Notes under the pieces: model-generated
What the model was told of the DNA's origin: nothing
Database searches by the model: none
The model's input: the letters and a program-made list of their open reading frames with translations, nothing else
Made by a program: the position numbers and the translations under genes
Part shown: positions 1-11,895 of the stretch, in pieces
How the letters are laid out: each line of letters opens with the position of its first letter
How positions within the stretch are numbered: position 1 is the first letter of the stretch
Source: Atriophallophorus winterbourni
Lineage: Eukaryota; Platyhelminthes; Trematoda; Plagiorchiida; Microphallidae
NCBI GenBank assembly: GCA_013407085.1
Contig: JACCGJ010005860.1
Coordinates: forward strand, 1 to 64,000
Direction: 5' to 3'
DNA: 64,000 bases

Positions 1-3000
1 AACTTCAAGCGCATCTCCGCGATCTTTCATGATAACATTTCAGCATGCCTTCACAGTTCGTCTTCCTCTCATATTAGGAAGCGTAAGCGGGACCCAATAA
101 ACCTTCTGGAGAAAAAGATAGCTCGACTTTCTGCTTCTGTGAACCATAAGTTGGATTTATTTTTGGTTATGCGCAGACACGAACTCTGTTACTGTCTTTC
201 AAATGTTAAGATTCGTCTTCTAGAACGCCAAGAAAGAAAGGCTTTGAGCAGTGACTAAATGACGAAATCATTAAATTACCTTTCGAAGACCAGGTGTATC
301 CGGTCAACACATGATATTCCCTTCATGATGTACCACGAAAATGATAAAGAAATAGTTACTTCTGATGCGGTCACAATTAGTCAGGCTTTCTCTTTATTCT
401 TCAGCAGCTCGTTCAATAACAACCCTTACCATCCACCACCAAACAATAGCACCCCCTTAAATACTATTGATTCCTTTACATTTTCTGTAAAAAAGTAAAA
501 GACATTTCTCGTCGAAGTAAAATCTCTTATAAGCCTGATGATGTAGGTTTTATTTCAGCCATCTTACACAACGATAATAAAGACTTTCCTTTACTTTTAT
601 TAAATCTTTTCAATATTTCTCTCAAATGTGGAATTTTTCCAACTTATTGGAAACACTCTGTTATTATCCCACGTTTAAAATCTGGTAATTCGAACCTCGT
701 TACGAATTATCAGCCTATTGATCATACTCCTATTCTGTCTAGGTTATTTAAAAGGTTAATCAAAAATTCTTTGTTGGGCTACCTTGGTCCAGATGCGTTC
801 TCTCCAGTCCAACATGGATTCCTTAGCCGAAAGTCTTGTGTAACCTGCCAGTTAGAATACTTAGATCTCATAACGGCTTCCCTCGAACAAGGACTAGCAG
901 TGATTGTTGTATTCCGGGACATAAGCAAAGCATTTGATCGGGTTCCTCATACGCTACTCCTTTCGAAGTTATCGTGTTTAGGTATTCATTGGCCTTTATT
1001 GAGCTGGTTCCGTTCTTTTCTATCTGACCGCACCTTTTCGGTTCACGTTAATGGTGTTACCTCAACTAATCAACCAATTCCAAGTGGCGTAATTCAAGGC
1101 AGCGTTCTAGGTCCACTTCTTTTCCTTATCTATGTTAATGATCTACAAAATGTTGTAGATCACGCTAAGCTATTTATCTTCGCGGATGACATAAAAGTAG
1201 TCTTAACATCTCCTCCTAGTGAAGTGTCACAGGCTCTGATATACCTTAACCGTGATCTTGCCTCTCTATCTAACTGGGGCTCACAATGGGGATTAGAATT
1301 TTCTGCTTCTAAGACACAATATATGGGATTACGTTGCTTAATCCCTTCTAACACACTCACGATAAATGGCTCAACCATCACACCTTCTGCAGAAATTAAG
1401 GACCTTGGATTTAGTTACTCCTCTTCTCTCAATTTTAATGAACAAGATAGACACCTCATTGCGAGAGCAAGACAAAACTTTAGCCTAATTAACCATAAAT
1501 TCCTCTCACGCGAGAGTAAAATAGCTTTGTATAAGATGAAGGTCCTACCAATTCTCGATTATTGCAATATCATCTATTCTCACATGGGTAGGCGTGATTG
1601 TTTTCTCTTAGAGAGAATTCAACGTACTTCCAGCAAAATAACTTTGGGCTATTTAAACCCCTTGCCTTATCTTGAAAGGTGTAATTTGCTAAATGTCGAA
1701 CCACTATGGCTACGCAGAATTCGTCTGAATCTGCTTCTTTCATTTCGAATCATTACCCAGCAACGAATTAAGCTTCAGTCTGGCATGCGCTTTCACGATT
1801 ATATCCGATATGATCTGCGCAATCGAACAAGGCTGTTGAATATCCCTATGTCTTGCTCTAAAGTTAGACGTAACTTCTTCTTAGTTAGATATGCACAACT
1901 TTGGAATTCCCTTCCTATTCATTTCCGTATGTGCACCTCTACAGGAAAATTTAAAACGCTTGTAGAAACCCTAACCGTTCACTCACTATCCCAAATCCTT
2001 AAGATAAACTCTTCTCTAGATATTATATACTCTCAGGGGATCCCAGGTTTCTAATTCCACATCTTCCTCCACATATTAGTATATCATGAGGTCTTATAGT
2101 ATTCTCTGGATAACTGGCCATTCACGTGTCAGGTTGCAAGACCTTAGATATGTTGTTACAAAACTTCATCGTAACCATGCGTTTTATGATCATTTTACCA
2201 TATGACCATATCCTCAACCGTTATCTGCTTACATTAAACCCATTTATGCATAAAAACATGCTTTACCATAACGTATTTATTATAAAACAAAAAAGAAAAA
2301 ACACTAAAAATGCCAAAAATATTGTTTTTTGTGATCTTTTTTATCGTTCATAATATATGTACTATTTCGCAATGATAACCTCTCACCATGATGGTGAAGA
2401 GAATATTTTTAATTGTGTTCCAGTGTCTCCGACTACGAAACCAACTCCGATACTGGTCCTTGCTTCTTCCGCGTAAGACTGATTCGTCTACATGAACCGA
2501 AATCCATACTGGCGAACAGTTTTGGTTTCCCTTATTCGACAATTCTTCGACTTTCCTGGATCGTACAAGCGGCTCAAACCTCATGCAATTTAAACCACAA
2601 TCTCTCCTTATTTCCTCCATTTTCTAATTTTTATCAATTTAACTTCGGATTTTTGTGTGCTTTTCTTCAATCAGACCCACCAACAATCCGAAGAAGTCTA
2701 TATATATATCTTTATTTTTACTGTGACAATTATATATTTACACGCACCATTTCCTTCATAACTTTTTCTGTTATATTCTTTTTTTTCAATCTTTGCTCCA
2801 GAATTAATCGCATCCTCTTCATTTGATTATTTCGATGCAATCTAGATGAAACTCTATTACTGTGTGACAAAGCGCGAAAAAATTAACTTTCTTACCCTTG
2901 TAAATTTACCATCCTTTATTAAACGGAAAAATGTTCAAAAATTCCGCTTGATAAGGTCATTTTACAATTTATTTATTGTGTACACATTGATAACCTGATC

Positions 3001-3054
3001 ATGTTTTGCATGCCTTGGTCTACCAAGAATATTGTATTATTATAATTATTATTC
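1..3054 (+). mobile_element. CR1/Jockey-like LINE, family A, copy 1 (5' part outside window)
   Basis: This is the 3' portion of a non-LTR retrotransposon whose start lies left of the window. It holds the linker before reverse transcriptase (1-490, with a stop at 256-258 and a frame change near 490), the RT-bearing frame, and a 1-kb 3' UTR. The UTR ends in a signature near 2990-3050: TGATCATG, then GCATGCCTTGG, then an ATT-rich tail. The same signature ends the other family A copies. It is nearly identical to the copy at 14056-17108. It is defective as it stands because the upstream ORF is broken. Confidence 0.85.
495..2054 (+). pseudogene. Reverse transcriptase region of family A LINE, copy 1
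   Basis: One frame is open from about 495 to the TAA at 2054. It contains the RT fingers and palm: QHGFL near 811, an FRDISKAFD block near 915-940 (the family usually has FLDI at this place), the GVIQGSVLGPLLFLIYVNDL block near 1090-1145, and the catalytic FADD at about 1180. The thumb and C-terminal region follow, ending in GIPGF. The APE endonuclease part is missing, partly outside the window, and the frame just upstream is interrupted, so this is a remnant. The 589-1340 stretch is clearly more diverged from the second copy than the rest (see findings). Confidence 0.8.
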
Positions 3055-3177
3055 CACAAAATAAGCCAAAAATTTACAAATGCGAAGTTATCGTAAATAA
3101 TAAAAGCAGTTTGTCAGGGCTCACCAATTATGTAATTGACCAAAGAAAAATAGTCTAGCACTACACACAATTGTAAT

Positions 3178-3375
3178 GAATTTATTGTATTGAATTGAAT
3201 AACCAGCCCAAGAATTAAAGTGAGAACAAACCACGCTCATTCGAATCACAGTATGTATTGAATAATGTAGGTTTACAACGAGAACTTGAATAACAGTATT
3301 ATTAATTATTGTTGAATGAATGATGATGAATGATTGAGTATTATTGATCGTTATTCGAACAATCACCAAAACCAC
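3178..3375 (-). repeat. LTR-related block, copy 1
   Basis: About 200 bp, shared with 17231-17428 and 19422-19618. On the plus strand it begins TGAATT and ends near CAATCACCAAAACCA. In the 19.4-kb copy it lies next to a candidate primer-binding site and a gag start, so I read it as the downstream part of a gypsy LTR in minus orientation. Confidence 0.55.
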
Positions 3376-3388
3376 CGCAGTTTGCGAA

Positions 3389-4040
3389 TTATCCTGTGTT
3401 TTTATAATCACGGTACAGCTTGTTCAACAAACGTTCTGACCTCCACGGGGGTTCTAGCGCACCCGAAACTTCATCCACAGCCGCCAACAATTTTATCGCT
3501 TTTTCAATGGCAGTAGTCGAAAGTGCCAGTAACGCTTTTCCTCTAGCGGTTTTGAAAAGTACATTATTTGGCGATCGTTCAGATGAGCTAGAAGGCAGTG
3601 CTGAATTCGCTTGATAAGATGAGGTCGGTGAATTATTGGAAATGGTATCTGATGAATTCTGAAGTTTGCTAACTTTGAAGCCACTTTCTTGGTAATGAAA
3701 ACCAGATTTTCCCTTCGAATCAATGATACGGGCGGATATGGACGTGTTAACAGGAGTAGCGCTTGAGTCGGTTGATTGGGGGGTCAAATTTTCATCATCA
3801 CACAAAAGAGCTTTAGCACGAGCAATGGCACTGTTGGAAATCGGTCAAACTGTGTTTCCAGATGCAGTTTGAATATCCAGAGTAACGGGAGTGCTCTCCA
3901 TACTATGATGGGATGTATGAAAGTCAACGTTTTCTTTTTCGCCAAGCGGCATAGTTAGGGTATCATCATCATTTGTCTGCATCAGAGCCTTGGCTTTTCC
4001 GACAGGTTCTCGGAGTCCATATGGAATAAGGCAGTGTTTG
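3389..4040 (-). pseudogene. BRCA2 BRC-repeat-like fragment, copy 1, joined to a gypsy protease-RT linker
   Basis: Minus-strand open stretches 4120-3845 and 3805-3389 are in one frame, separated by a TGA at 3845-3847. They show two motifs like the BRC repeats by which BRCA2 binds RAD51. The first, about 3878-3800, reads IQTASGN..(stop)..IS..AIARAKALL. The second, about 3550-3475, reads FKTARGK...LS..AIEKAIKLL. A third partial motif, GKAKALM, is near 3995. The first residues after 4040 on this strand (KHCLNPYGLREPV in copy 2) look like the gypsy protease-RT linker. The stop is shared with the second copy, so it predates the duplication. BRC assignment is by eye; a BRC-like domain native to the element is the alternative. 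Confidence 0.5.
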
Positions 4041-5028
4041 CCGGAGACATCAAGCTGTGGACACGAGTAGGCACAACTAAGGATTGCAGAAAGCTTCAGC
4101 TGGACCTTGATGCCATACAAGACTGCTCAGTTAAAAATGAACAACCCTTCAATGTCAGAAAATGCAATGTATTGACTTTCGGGAGACATCCCGAGCACTC
4201 CTACACCCTTGTTTCCCATATTCTTGAAAGCACTCACAAGGAGAAGGACTTGGGTGTGTGGGTGAGCAGCACTATGAAACCGTCACATAACGTCACAGCT
4301 CTCTATGAAAAGACGTTACGAGTACGGCTTCTGTTAAAACGCGTGTTCGGGAGTTTCACGAAGCACACCGTTTATCGAATCATTAATACGTACTTGAGGA
4401 CAAACATGGAGTATGCGGTTCAGGCTTGGTCACCCTGGCTACAGAATGACATCAGCCTCTTGCAGAGAATATATCATCGTACCACTAAGCTCGTACGCGG
4501 TTTAAAGCACGAACAATTCGAAGATCATATTGCAACTTTCAATCTCTTCGACTCTCGCTACCGCCGTTTCGGAGGTGCTCTGATTCTTATGTTCAATATA
4601 CTACATACCCCCAACCATCCCCTGAATAAACTATTCACACGATTACCACCCCAACCCGACGACTATACAGTACTTATTCCCGACTCGAGACTAAACTGTT
4701 GAAGGTATTTTTATTCTGTACGTGAACGCTTCACATGGAACGCCCTACCCTGTTATGTTGCACATTCACCCAACTTGGATATATTCAAATCGAATTCGGA
4801 CAATTTTATGTCGACCAATCCAAACATTGAACCTATATATTTTACACCATAAAAGCTTTGAACTTTAAAATCAGTTTCTGTCCTATGGATTTTTTACCTG
4901 ATTCCGAAACTGCTCAGTATGCAAAAAATCCCGTTTTTATTACCTATTATATTCGTAATTCCCAAAATATTCTGTGGTATTTGTTAAGCTATATGCTTTT
5001 TAGACCATTAAAATGGAATTGAATTGAA
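4041..5028 (+). mobile_element. CR1-like LINE fragment, family C (RT 3' end)
   Basis: The frame at about 4034-4702 encodes the end of RT. It starts in the catalytic loop (FAGDIKLW, Gly where the second box normally has Asp) and continues through EKDLGVWV near 4240 and INTYLRTNMEYAVQAWSPWL near 4380-4440. A stop at about 4700 precedes more C-terminal coding. It ends with TTAGACCATTAAAATGG followed by GAATT repeats at 5012-5027. It is 5' truncated and defective. It abuts the right end of the segmental duplication on its left and plus-strand gypsy RT on its right. Confidence 0.8.
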
Positions 5029-5540
5029 TCGTGCTTCATCTCGTGTAACTATTCCACATGGATATCCTATTCCGCACATACATGACTTTGCACAGTCTCT
5101 TCACGAAAAATCTGTGTTCTCGAAGTTGGATTTAGTACGCGCATATCATCAAATTCCCGTAGCTGTCGAAGATATTCCCAAAACTGCCATCACCACTCTT
5201 GTTGGTCTGTTCGAATTTCTCAGAATGCTATTTAGTCTATGCAATGCTGCACAGACCTTACAGAGATTTATGGACCAAGTTTTCCTCGGTTTATCCTTCA
5301 TCTACATGTATATTGATGATGTCTTAGTGCAAGTACGAATTCCACTGAACATCTTGAAAACCTTGGTGAGGTATTTCAACGTCTATCCCACTACGGCATT
5401 GGGGTTATTCCCGATAAATGTCTGTTTGGTGTGAGTTCTGTCGAAATTCTTGGACGCCAATTTGATAGTTCCGGTATAAAACCGTTACCTCCAAAACTAT
5501 CAGCAATCCGAAATTATCCATGTCCCAATTCTATCCATCA
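5029..5540 (+). pseudogene. Gypsy G1 reverse transcriptase fragment
   Basis: Ty3/gypsy RT fingers and palm. Recognisable segments are [31 protein letters not shown] near 5120-5165, KTAI, and YIDDVLV near 5310, where the YIDD carries the two catalytic aspartates. The frame then slips, and LFGV..VEILG follows near 5425-5455. It breaks off at about 5540, where a short inverted insert interrupts the element. It is broken and not expected to make protein. Confidence 0.8.
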
Positions 5541-5856
5541 AGCAAATAAATAAATAAATAAATAAATTTTGTTCTTGGAAATCCTAGGCATGTTGACCAT
5601 GATCAATAATTTCAAAATGTTTGTACAATCAGATTGTAGTATGTACATTTGTAAAAACAATCTTCAAGGTCATTTCTACAGCGGAAGTTAACGTTCAAAA
5701 AAATGTGAAGGTAACAGTATTTCAAAGTTACTTTCAGGTAATCTGGTCGTGTTCTGTTATAGTACAAAAACACAGGTATCGCGAGGAAAAGTCTATTAAT
5801 GATCCCGTTTTTTGGGTTTGGTCAACTATTATAGACGCTTTATTCCACAATGTGCT
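5541..5856 (-). mobile_element. Non-coding insert with a family A-type 3' end, inside gypsy G1
   Basis: The stretch begins with an AAATA run and TTCTTGGAAATCCTAGGCATG, the reverse complement of the family A 3' signature. About 200 bp of it (5620-5800) match the reverse complement of 7965-8190. Gypsy sequence stops before it and resumes after it, so it is an insertion. No coding capacity is seen. Confidence 0.6.
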
Positions 5857-6245
5857 ATGATTTCACAAACATTGACTGACTTGTTACGTGGAAAAACGTG
5901 AATTTAAAATGAAAGACGAAGTCATCAAATCATTGGAGCAACTTAAATCTGCTCTAAACAAAGTTACTTCACTGACTTACATATCAATGAACCCAAATGC
6001 TCGGTTGTCGCTCGTTACTGGCTTTTTATTATGCGATACGACATTTCAGACATTTGCTTGAAGGCGGTGATTTCACAGTATATACCGATCACAAGCCCTT
6101 AACGTTTGCTCTTTCTGCACCATCGGATCGATATTTGCCTCGAGAAATACGTCACTTGGATTATATCTTGCAATTTAAGAGCGACATTCGATATCTTTCC
6201 GGCTCGTCAAACACAGTTGTGGATACATTCTCTCGGATTAGTTAA
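5857..6245 (+). pseudogene. Gypsy G1 RNase H fragment
   Basis: Gypsy sequence resumes with ISQTLTDLLRG, then SLEQLKSALNKVT near 5930 and the start of RNase H. An internal deletion near 6020 removes the first catalytic block. The remainder reads YYAIRHFRHLLEGGDFTVYTDHKPL (6025-6105) and ends in YLSGSSN, with FSRIS at the stop near 6243. TDHKPL is the standard RNase H motif of Ty3/gypsy elements. Confidence 0.8.
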
Positions 6246-7603
6246 CTGGCATCGACCTGCCTGGAATCGACTTTGTGCAATTAGCACGTTCGCAGCAAAA
6301 TGACCTTCAAATAAAATGGTACATTACTTCACAATCAGGTAAAATCCGCCGTATTCCGACACCTAATTTCAATTTTTATCTGGTTTTTGACATGTCTACC
6401 GGTAAAGCCCATCCAATATTACCAGCAGATTTGAGACGTACCGTATTCAAGCATTTGCATGGTTTATCACATCCCGGAGTTAAAGATATTAGAAAGCTGA
6501 TTAGCTCTCGTTATCTTTGGTCGGACATGCATAAATACATTTAACTTAGGACCAAGAGTTGCCTCCGATGTCCACAGAGCAAAGTCCAACGTCACACCAT
6601 CAGTTCCCCTGGTATATTTCCACCTGTTACGGAGCGATTTCAGCACGTTCACTTGAATCTCGTTGGTCCATTAGCTGTCTCTAACGGTTGCTCCTATATG
6701 TTGACCTGCGTCAACAGTTTTACCCGTTGGCTATTGGCTGTAGCCATTCGAGATATCAGTGCAGAAACGGTTGCGATAACTTTCGTTCAACATTGGATCA
6801 GCAACTTTAGTGTAACGAACACTATTACCACTGACAGAGGTTCCCAATTTCAGTCAACGCTTTTTAGGGAATTGAATAGAGCACTTGGTACGAAGCACAT
6901 ATAGACTACAGCCTACCATCCCTCTTCAAACTGCTTGGTTTAAAGATTTTACCGGCAACTCAACGATGCAATCATGAGTCACGGTAATTCAGAACGTTGG
7001 TCCGAGTCATTGCCATTAGTGCTTCCCGGTATTCGTACCACCGTGAAAGAAGACCTTTTTTAGTCTACCCCAGAGATGGTGTACGAGAGTACACTTAAGC
7101 TACCTGGCGAATTCCTGACATTTTTCGATTCACCAATAGATCTTACAGCTCCAAAATATGTCAGTCGCCTTCGCAGCTTCATGAAATCATTACGAGCTAT
7201 CGCAACTCGCCAACACGTTTAACCGTTTTACATCCCACCCGACTTGTCTACCTGCGACTTTGTGTTTGTGCGTGCTCATAATGTACGTCGACCACTCCAA
7301 CCACCATACACTGGTCCTTACAAGGTGCTCAGCAGGTATCCGAAGTATTTCGTTATTGTCCGGAATAGATCAAAAGAAACTCTCAGTATTGATCGTCAAA
7401 AGGTCGCTTACGCAAAACAAACATGGAAATCGAAAGCAAATACCCGAAATGTCTCTCCACAGATGTCAAATGTTCCTTCATCCGGTTCGCCAGAAGGCAA
7501 CCTTACCCCAGATTCCTCTGATAAACCCACATTACCTTTGTGCCTCAAACCACACGACCCTAACAGACAGGTCGAAAGGTTATTTTCTTCGGAAGTTAGA
7601 TGA
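6246..7603 (+). pseudogene. Gypsy G1 integrase (several stops)
   Basis: The zinc-binding N-terminus is visible as FKHLHGLSHPGVKDIRKLI near 6450-6500, with the later cysteines out of frame near 6545-6580. The catalytic core follows: NLVGPL near 6655, ITTDRGSQFQSTLFRELN near 6827-6880, then a stop. The C-terminal domain is CDFVFVRAHNVRRPLQPPYTGPYKVL (7250-7330). In-frame stops at about 6543, 6902 and 7060 and frame changes make it non-functional. The same C-terminal family recurs on the minus strand at 11351-11550. Confidence 0.8.
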
Positions 7604-7959
7604 TTACAAAACCTTATGCTTTTTTCGAGCGTCTTTTTCTTATTCTCAATGCTCTAGTGGGGATTCTATAGTAATTTGTACAGTCTTTTATTTTGTATCA
7701 TTTTAATTTGTTGACTTAGACATTATCGTTTCCTACTGTTTGCCGATAACGCCATATTGATTTATCGATTTCCTGTTATCACTATCACTTACATTTCACC
7801 GATTTTATGTTCGTTATATCAGTTAACAATATTCATCCGTTGAATACCGTTTTGTACATAATCAACTCATTGAGTAATTACAATACTCTTTGACCACGGA
7901 CGGCCTTCGTTTTTCTGTGGTTTCCTCACGCATCTTCCATGGACCATATCCGTTGAAAA
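7604..7959. other. No recognisable gene or element
   Basis: AT-rich sequence after the end of gypsy G1. A 3' LTR would be expected here, but I could not match it to any repeat in the window. Confidence 0.4.
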
Positions 7960-8220
7960 TCAATGTTGTCGAAAACATTCTAGACTTTCCCTCGCAATAC
8001 CTGTGTTTTCGTAATATATCAGATCACGTAACGATTAACTGAAAACAACTTTAAATACCGTTACCTTTATATTTATTGAACGTTAAATTCCGCTAAAACA
8101 AATGACCTTGAACAAATTATTTTTGCACATGTACATACTATAATCTGATTGTACAAAGCTATTAGAAATTATTGATCATGTTTAACATGCTTTGGATTTC
8201 CAAGAAGAAAATTTATTTAT
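7960..8220 (+). mobile_element. Non-coding family A-type 3'-end element, plus copy
   Basis: This matches the reverse complement of 5575-5800 over most of its length, and ends with TGATCATG...ATGCTTTGGATTTCCAAGAA, the family A 3' signature. It is probably a short LINE-dependent element or an isolated LINE tail. Confidence 0.55.
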
Positions 8221-8384
8221 TAATTTAAAAAACCTGTTGGTGGGTTATTCATGGTAATTTTAGGTTTTAGAATGTCTAAAAATCGACAAGCTTAACAAGA
8301 ACCATAGGATGGTAATTATCGGGTGGTTTGAAACTCTGCAAGTTTTTTTGTTCTCACAATACTATATATCGTATATATTTGTTC

Positions 8385-9915
8385 ATGTGTGTATTCGCTG
8401 AATATGAAACATTCAAAGTACTCGAAATAATATGAAAACCCACAACGCGTCACTCCACCACAGAATAAATTTGCAGTCTTTCTAGATACTAATATGTCTT
8501 CTCTGTTATATAAATTAAAAAAATTAGAGACTTATTTCGAAACCATCGTGGATAAAATCAACAATGTATCGCGAATTTTTACGTCACGGAAACACTTAGC
8601 AAACTTATTCAACCCGAAATATATTGTTTATCTCTGATCTGCTTTATCGCACAGAACGCTTCGTAGCCCCTTTTGCATCGGAAATTGAACAACGGAGAAT
8701 CAGAGCGAAAAACATCATTCTTTTTAATATAGCTAATAAATACCTACTGAATGAACTCAAACGATCAATTTTTTCTCATAACGACCTTCCGGTTGACTCA
8801 TCGTCACTTACCGGGTTTCGTAAATGATCTATTGCTAGCCGCATCCCCATGCTTATTACATTTAATGACGAGAATGATGCTTCTCATATCTTAAATAACA
8901 AGCACGTTCTAGCTCCTGTTCCACGATTCTCGAATGTGTTTCTTAAACGTGATAACACCCCTACAGTGTAAATTCGCCCTCTAAATTCCCACGCCAATGA
9001 AAGAACACACTCAATCTTCATCCTATAATAACTAGATTATCATGCGGCTGACATGGGTGTACTAACTGAAAATTTAACAATCAGCTTAGACATCGGATCA
9101 CCTGTTGCACCTCATCTCACCCCGAAGCCACAAACTATCCCTCGACCAAATCTTGAGGATGACAAACATTTAATTTTATTATGTTCAAAGCTTCACAGGA
9201 AATCACCGAACATTAGGCAACAGATGAACGACACTTTTAGAAACAACAATTCTAGATATTCTTGAGAGCATTTTTGTCAATTATATATGCACACTCTTAT
9301 CTTTTTATTTTATTTCTTATTCGTAATCCTACCCTTACTCAACGCAGCATGGTAGGAAGCCACAAAATATTAGATTAAATACAAACTATCAATTAACGTT
9401 AACTTTCATTATATTTATCCCAAACCTAAAACTGTCACGTCACCTCAATCAAACACGGATGGAATTTTAACATGGCCACACCCTGCTCACATGTATATCC
9501 ATCATAGGCGCTTAGCCAAGTTTAACGGAACTAATTGGCACCCACACAACCTAGATTGAAATTCCAGCCCCCCCCTATCACTAAGACTCATTTCTGTACT
9601 TTACCCATCCGCACCCTTTTATTTAACGCGAAATATATTACTTCTAAAATGTCATATCTTCAATAGGTAAGCTAATGTTGAACTATTTTAGCCTCTCATT
9701 CAATACCGGAATATACCTTTTAATCCCAAATCAAAATACTCCATCAATGTTTCTGGAATCCATATCGATAAGTTAACATGAAGTTAGAGCAGTGTGTCAG
9801 CGGAGCAAAGCTTCTTATAAGCCTTACATTACAGGTTTTGTTTCAACCTTGCAACTAAAAACGGATGATATACCTTCAATTTTATGAAACCTATTCGATC
9901 TTCAAGTAATAAAAA
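8385..9915 (+). mobile_element. Family A LINE, copy 3, heavily decayed
   Basis: The 5' end aligns with the intact copy at 31120-31260: the GCTGAATATG start region, AACGCGTCACTCCACCA, then AATATGTCTTCTCTG. ORF1 pieces follow with stops (EIEQRRIRAKNIILFNI near 8680-8730, and RNNNSRYS near 9245). After a large deletion a short piece of the RT linker appears near 9790-9910 (GCAAAGCTTCTTATAAGCC). The endonuclease and the RT catalytic core are absent. Confidence 0.75.
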
Positions 9916-10021
9916 AATAAAAAAATAATTCTTGGAAATCCAAGGCATGGTAATCACGATCAACAATTGCCAAAAGTTTTGTACAACCAAATTGTAGTAT
10001 ATACAATTTCAAATACATTTC
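9916..10021 (-). mobile_element. Family A-type 3' tail fragment, inverted
   Basis: The AATTCTTGGAAATCCAAGGCATGG stretch (read in two parts) and ATCACGATCAACAATTG are the reverse complement of the family A 3' terminus, preceded by an A-rich run at 9908-9932. No coding sequence. Confidence 0.55.
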
Positions 10022-10993
10022 TAATGGCCAAAGAAAAATAGTCTAGCACTACATGTATCGTCCGTGACGTAAGAAACGCGTAGACCACCCGTTTATTATT
10101 TCGACAAATTCAAAACAACGATTCGGATATTCTACGGTACTGTAATTAGCAACAATTACAACAACATAATTATAAAAACCTCAACTGTATAGGAACGTAC
10201 AGCAAACAGTGGAGCCAAATTACTCCAGAATCAATTATATTAAAGGCAAACAAGTTCAATGACGACCTGAGATATAAATAGAATAAAATGTGTTACCAAA
10301 AATGTCGTCCAAATTTCCGTAACAATAAAATTAACACCAAAAATGGCGTCCAAGTTCAAGCAAAATAGGAGAGCTCAAAATGGCACCGAAATTCAATGAC
10401 AAAGCAGACAATGGCTGAAATGAACAATCAAAACAAACAATTGACCAAAGGCGTGTAAAGAAAAGATTTACAATAGCAAGTTTTTAATAACAAAGGAATG
10501 ATTTCATCAAATACAACATAAATATAAAATACCTGCAAATATGAGCAACAAATTTTAGAGTCTGGAAATTGTTTCAAAATATAAGGTAACGATGGAGAAA
10601 AAGGGAGAATTTTATAAAGCTGCATCTTTGAGGCAAAAATAAAAATAACTGACTAAAAAACCAAGGGAGCAAATGTCCATAGAAAGATCCGTGAAGTCCA
10701 ACGATAGCGAGGTGATCCACACGGGAAAATCCAAGAAATGGAATCCAAGGTGCAGAAAGCGCTAAAATGTTGGAGAATCCATTGTACACAGTTCCAGCAC
10801 AGAGCGGCGCACACAGACTTGGCAACCACGGGAGGAGACAAATCCGAGTTCGAAATTATATATACCGCCAAAAAGTATATTGTACAAGCATTAATACAGA
10901 TGAAGTATACATGGCTAAAAAGCGAATAACTATACCAGGCCAAAAGGTGTATGTACAAAATACTAAGATACAAAGAGAAAGTAGGTAACTACA
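10022..10993 (-). repeat. Probable 3' LTR of gypsy G2
   Basis: This region lies just downstream of the minus-strand integrase end (11054). Its portion 10640-10985 matches 19620-19967, and its far end (CCAAAGAAAAATAGTCTAGC) recurs at 3143 and 17196. On the minus strand it would start TGTAGTTACC at 10993. The boundaries are inferred; no clear polypurine tract was seen. Confidence 0.45.
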
Positions 10994-11053
10994 ATAGGTC
11001 TCCACAGGAGCGTTATTTAGGCTTGAATAAAGGGTGACATACGCTCGAAGTGT

Positions 11054-11895
11054 TCATAAGTTCACGTACTCAGCAAGACGTTTGGGCCAATGCACATGTC
11101 TACCGGTTCGAAATTGAACGGGGGTAAAAGGGACCGGAGGATTGGGATAAATATATGTGGAGGTAGGCACATTAGGATTATCAGGCGGTTGTGAGTGAGG
11201 GGTAGTGACGCATGGTCGAGATTGCGACTTAAGCTTGACAAAAGCGGGTTTTAAGCGGTTAATAGAAACTGTGTCACGTCGACCATTGATGTCCAAAACG
11301 AAGTACTTGGGTTTACGCTCGATAACTCTGTGAGGTTTTTGATAGGATGGTTAAAGTGGTTTATAAACAGAGTCACGTCGCACAAAAACAAAATCACACG
11401 TATGAAGATGAGGTGATTTCTGTTGGTGGATATTGCGCTGACGAGGAGGCGTAAAATTCAACTTGGACATGAACGATCGCAAGCGAGAAAAATGTAATTT
11501 GAAGCCAGAGGTAATGACTGGCAAGGCACGACGATTCCACCGGGAAGACACTAAGTGGTACCAAAAACTAACTGCATGCCTTCTTTGATAGTAGAACGAA
11601 TTCTAAGAAGAACAATTGGCAAATTCTTAGTCCACTTATTAGGATCTGGCTGACAAGCTAAAGAGGTTTTGAGCTGCCAATGGAAGAGTTCAACCAATCC
11701 ATTCGAGTTAGGGTGGTGGGCGGTGGTTTGGACGTGCTGACAGCCATTAGGTCGCGTCAAATATCGGAACAAAGTCGATTGAAACTGAACGCCACGGTCG
11801 GTTGTGATGATGGATGGTGTGCCAAATTTGGCAATCCAATTTTCGATAAAAGCGTTTGCTACAGTCTCAAAAAATGTCTCTGTAGAGACATACAT
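11054..11895 (-). pseudogene. Gypsy G2 integrase remnant
   Basis: The catalytic core is at 11895-11551: ANAFIENWIAKFGTPSIITTDRG with the second acidic residue, then AHHPNSNGLVELFH, matching the family HP-SNG-VE pattern with the catalytic Glu. A frame change at 11551 leads to the C-terminal part TCDFVFVRRDSVYKPL (about 11410-11351), and another to the tail 11296-11054 (TVSINRLKPAFVK). It is broken in at least two places. Its C-terminal domain is the same family as gypsy G1. The upstream part is cut by a LINE fragment at about 11895. Confidence 0.8.

Larger units (their letters stand above)
1..4040. repeat. Left copy of a >=4-kb segmental duplication (partner 14056-18093)
   Basis: Reading the two intervals side by side, 1-4040 and 14056-18093 match almost base for base at an offset of 14055, falling to 14053 after small indels. 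The repeat contains the end of a family A LINE, an LTR block and a BRC-like coding fragment. It continues out of the window on the left. On the right it stops exactly at 4040/18093, where copy 1 changes to a CR1-like LINE fragment and copy 2 continues into gypsy protease and gag sequence. Confidence 0.9.
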
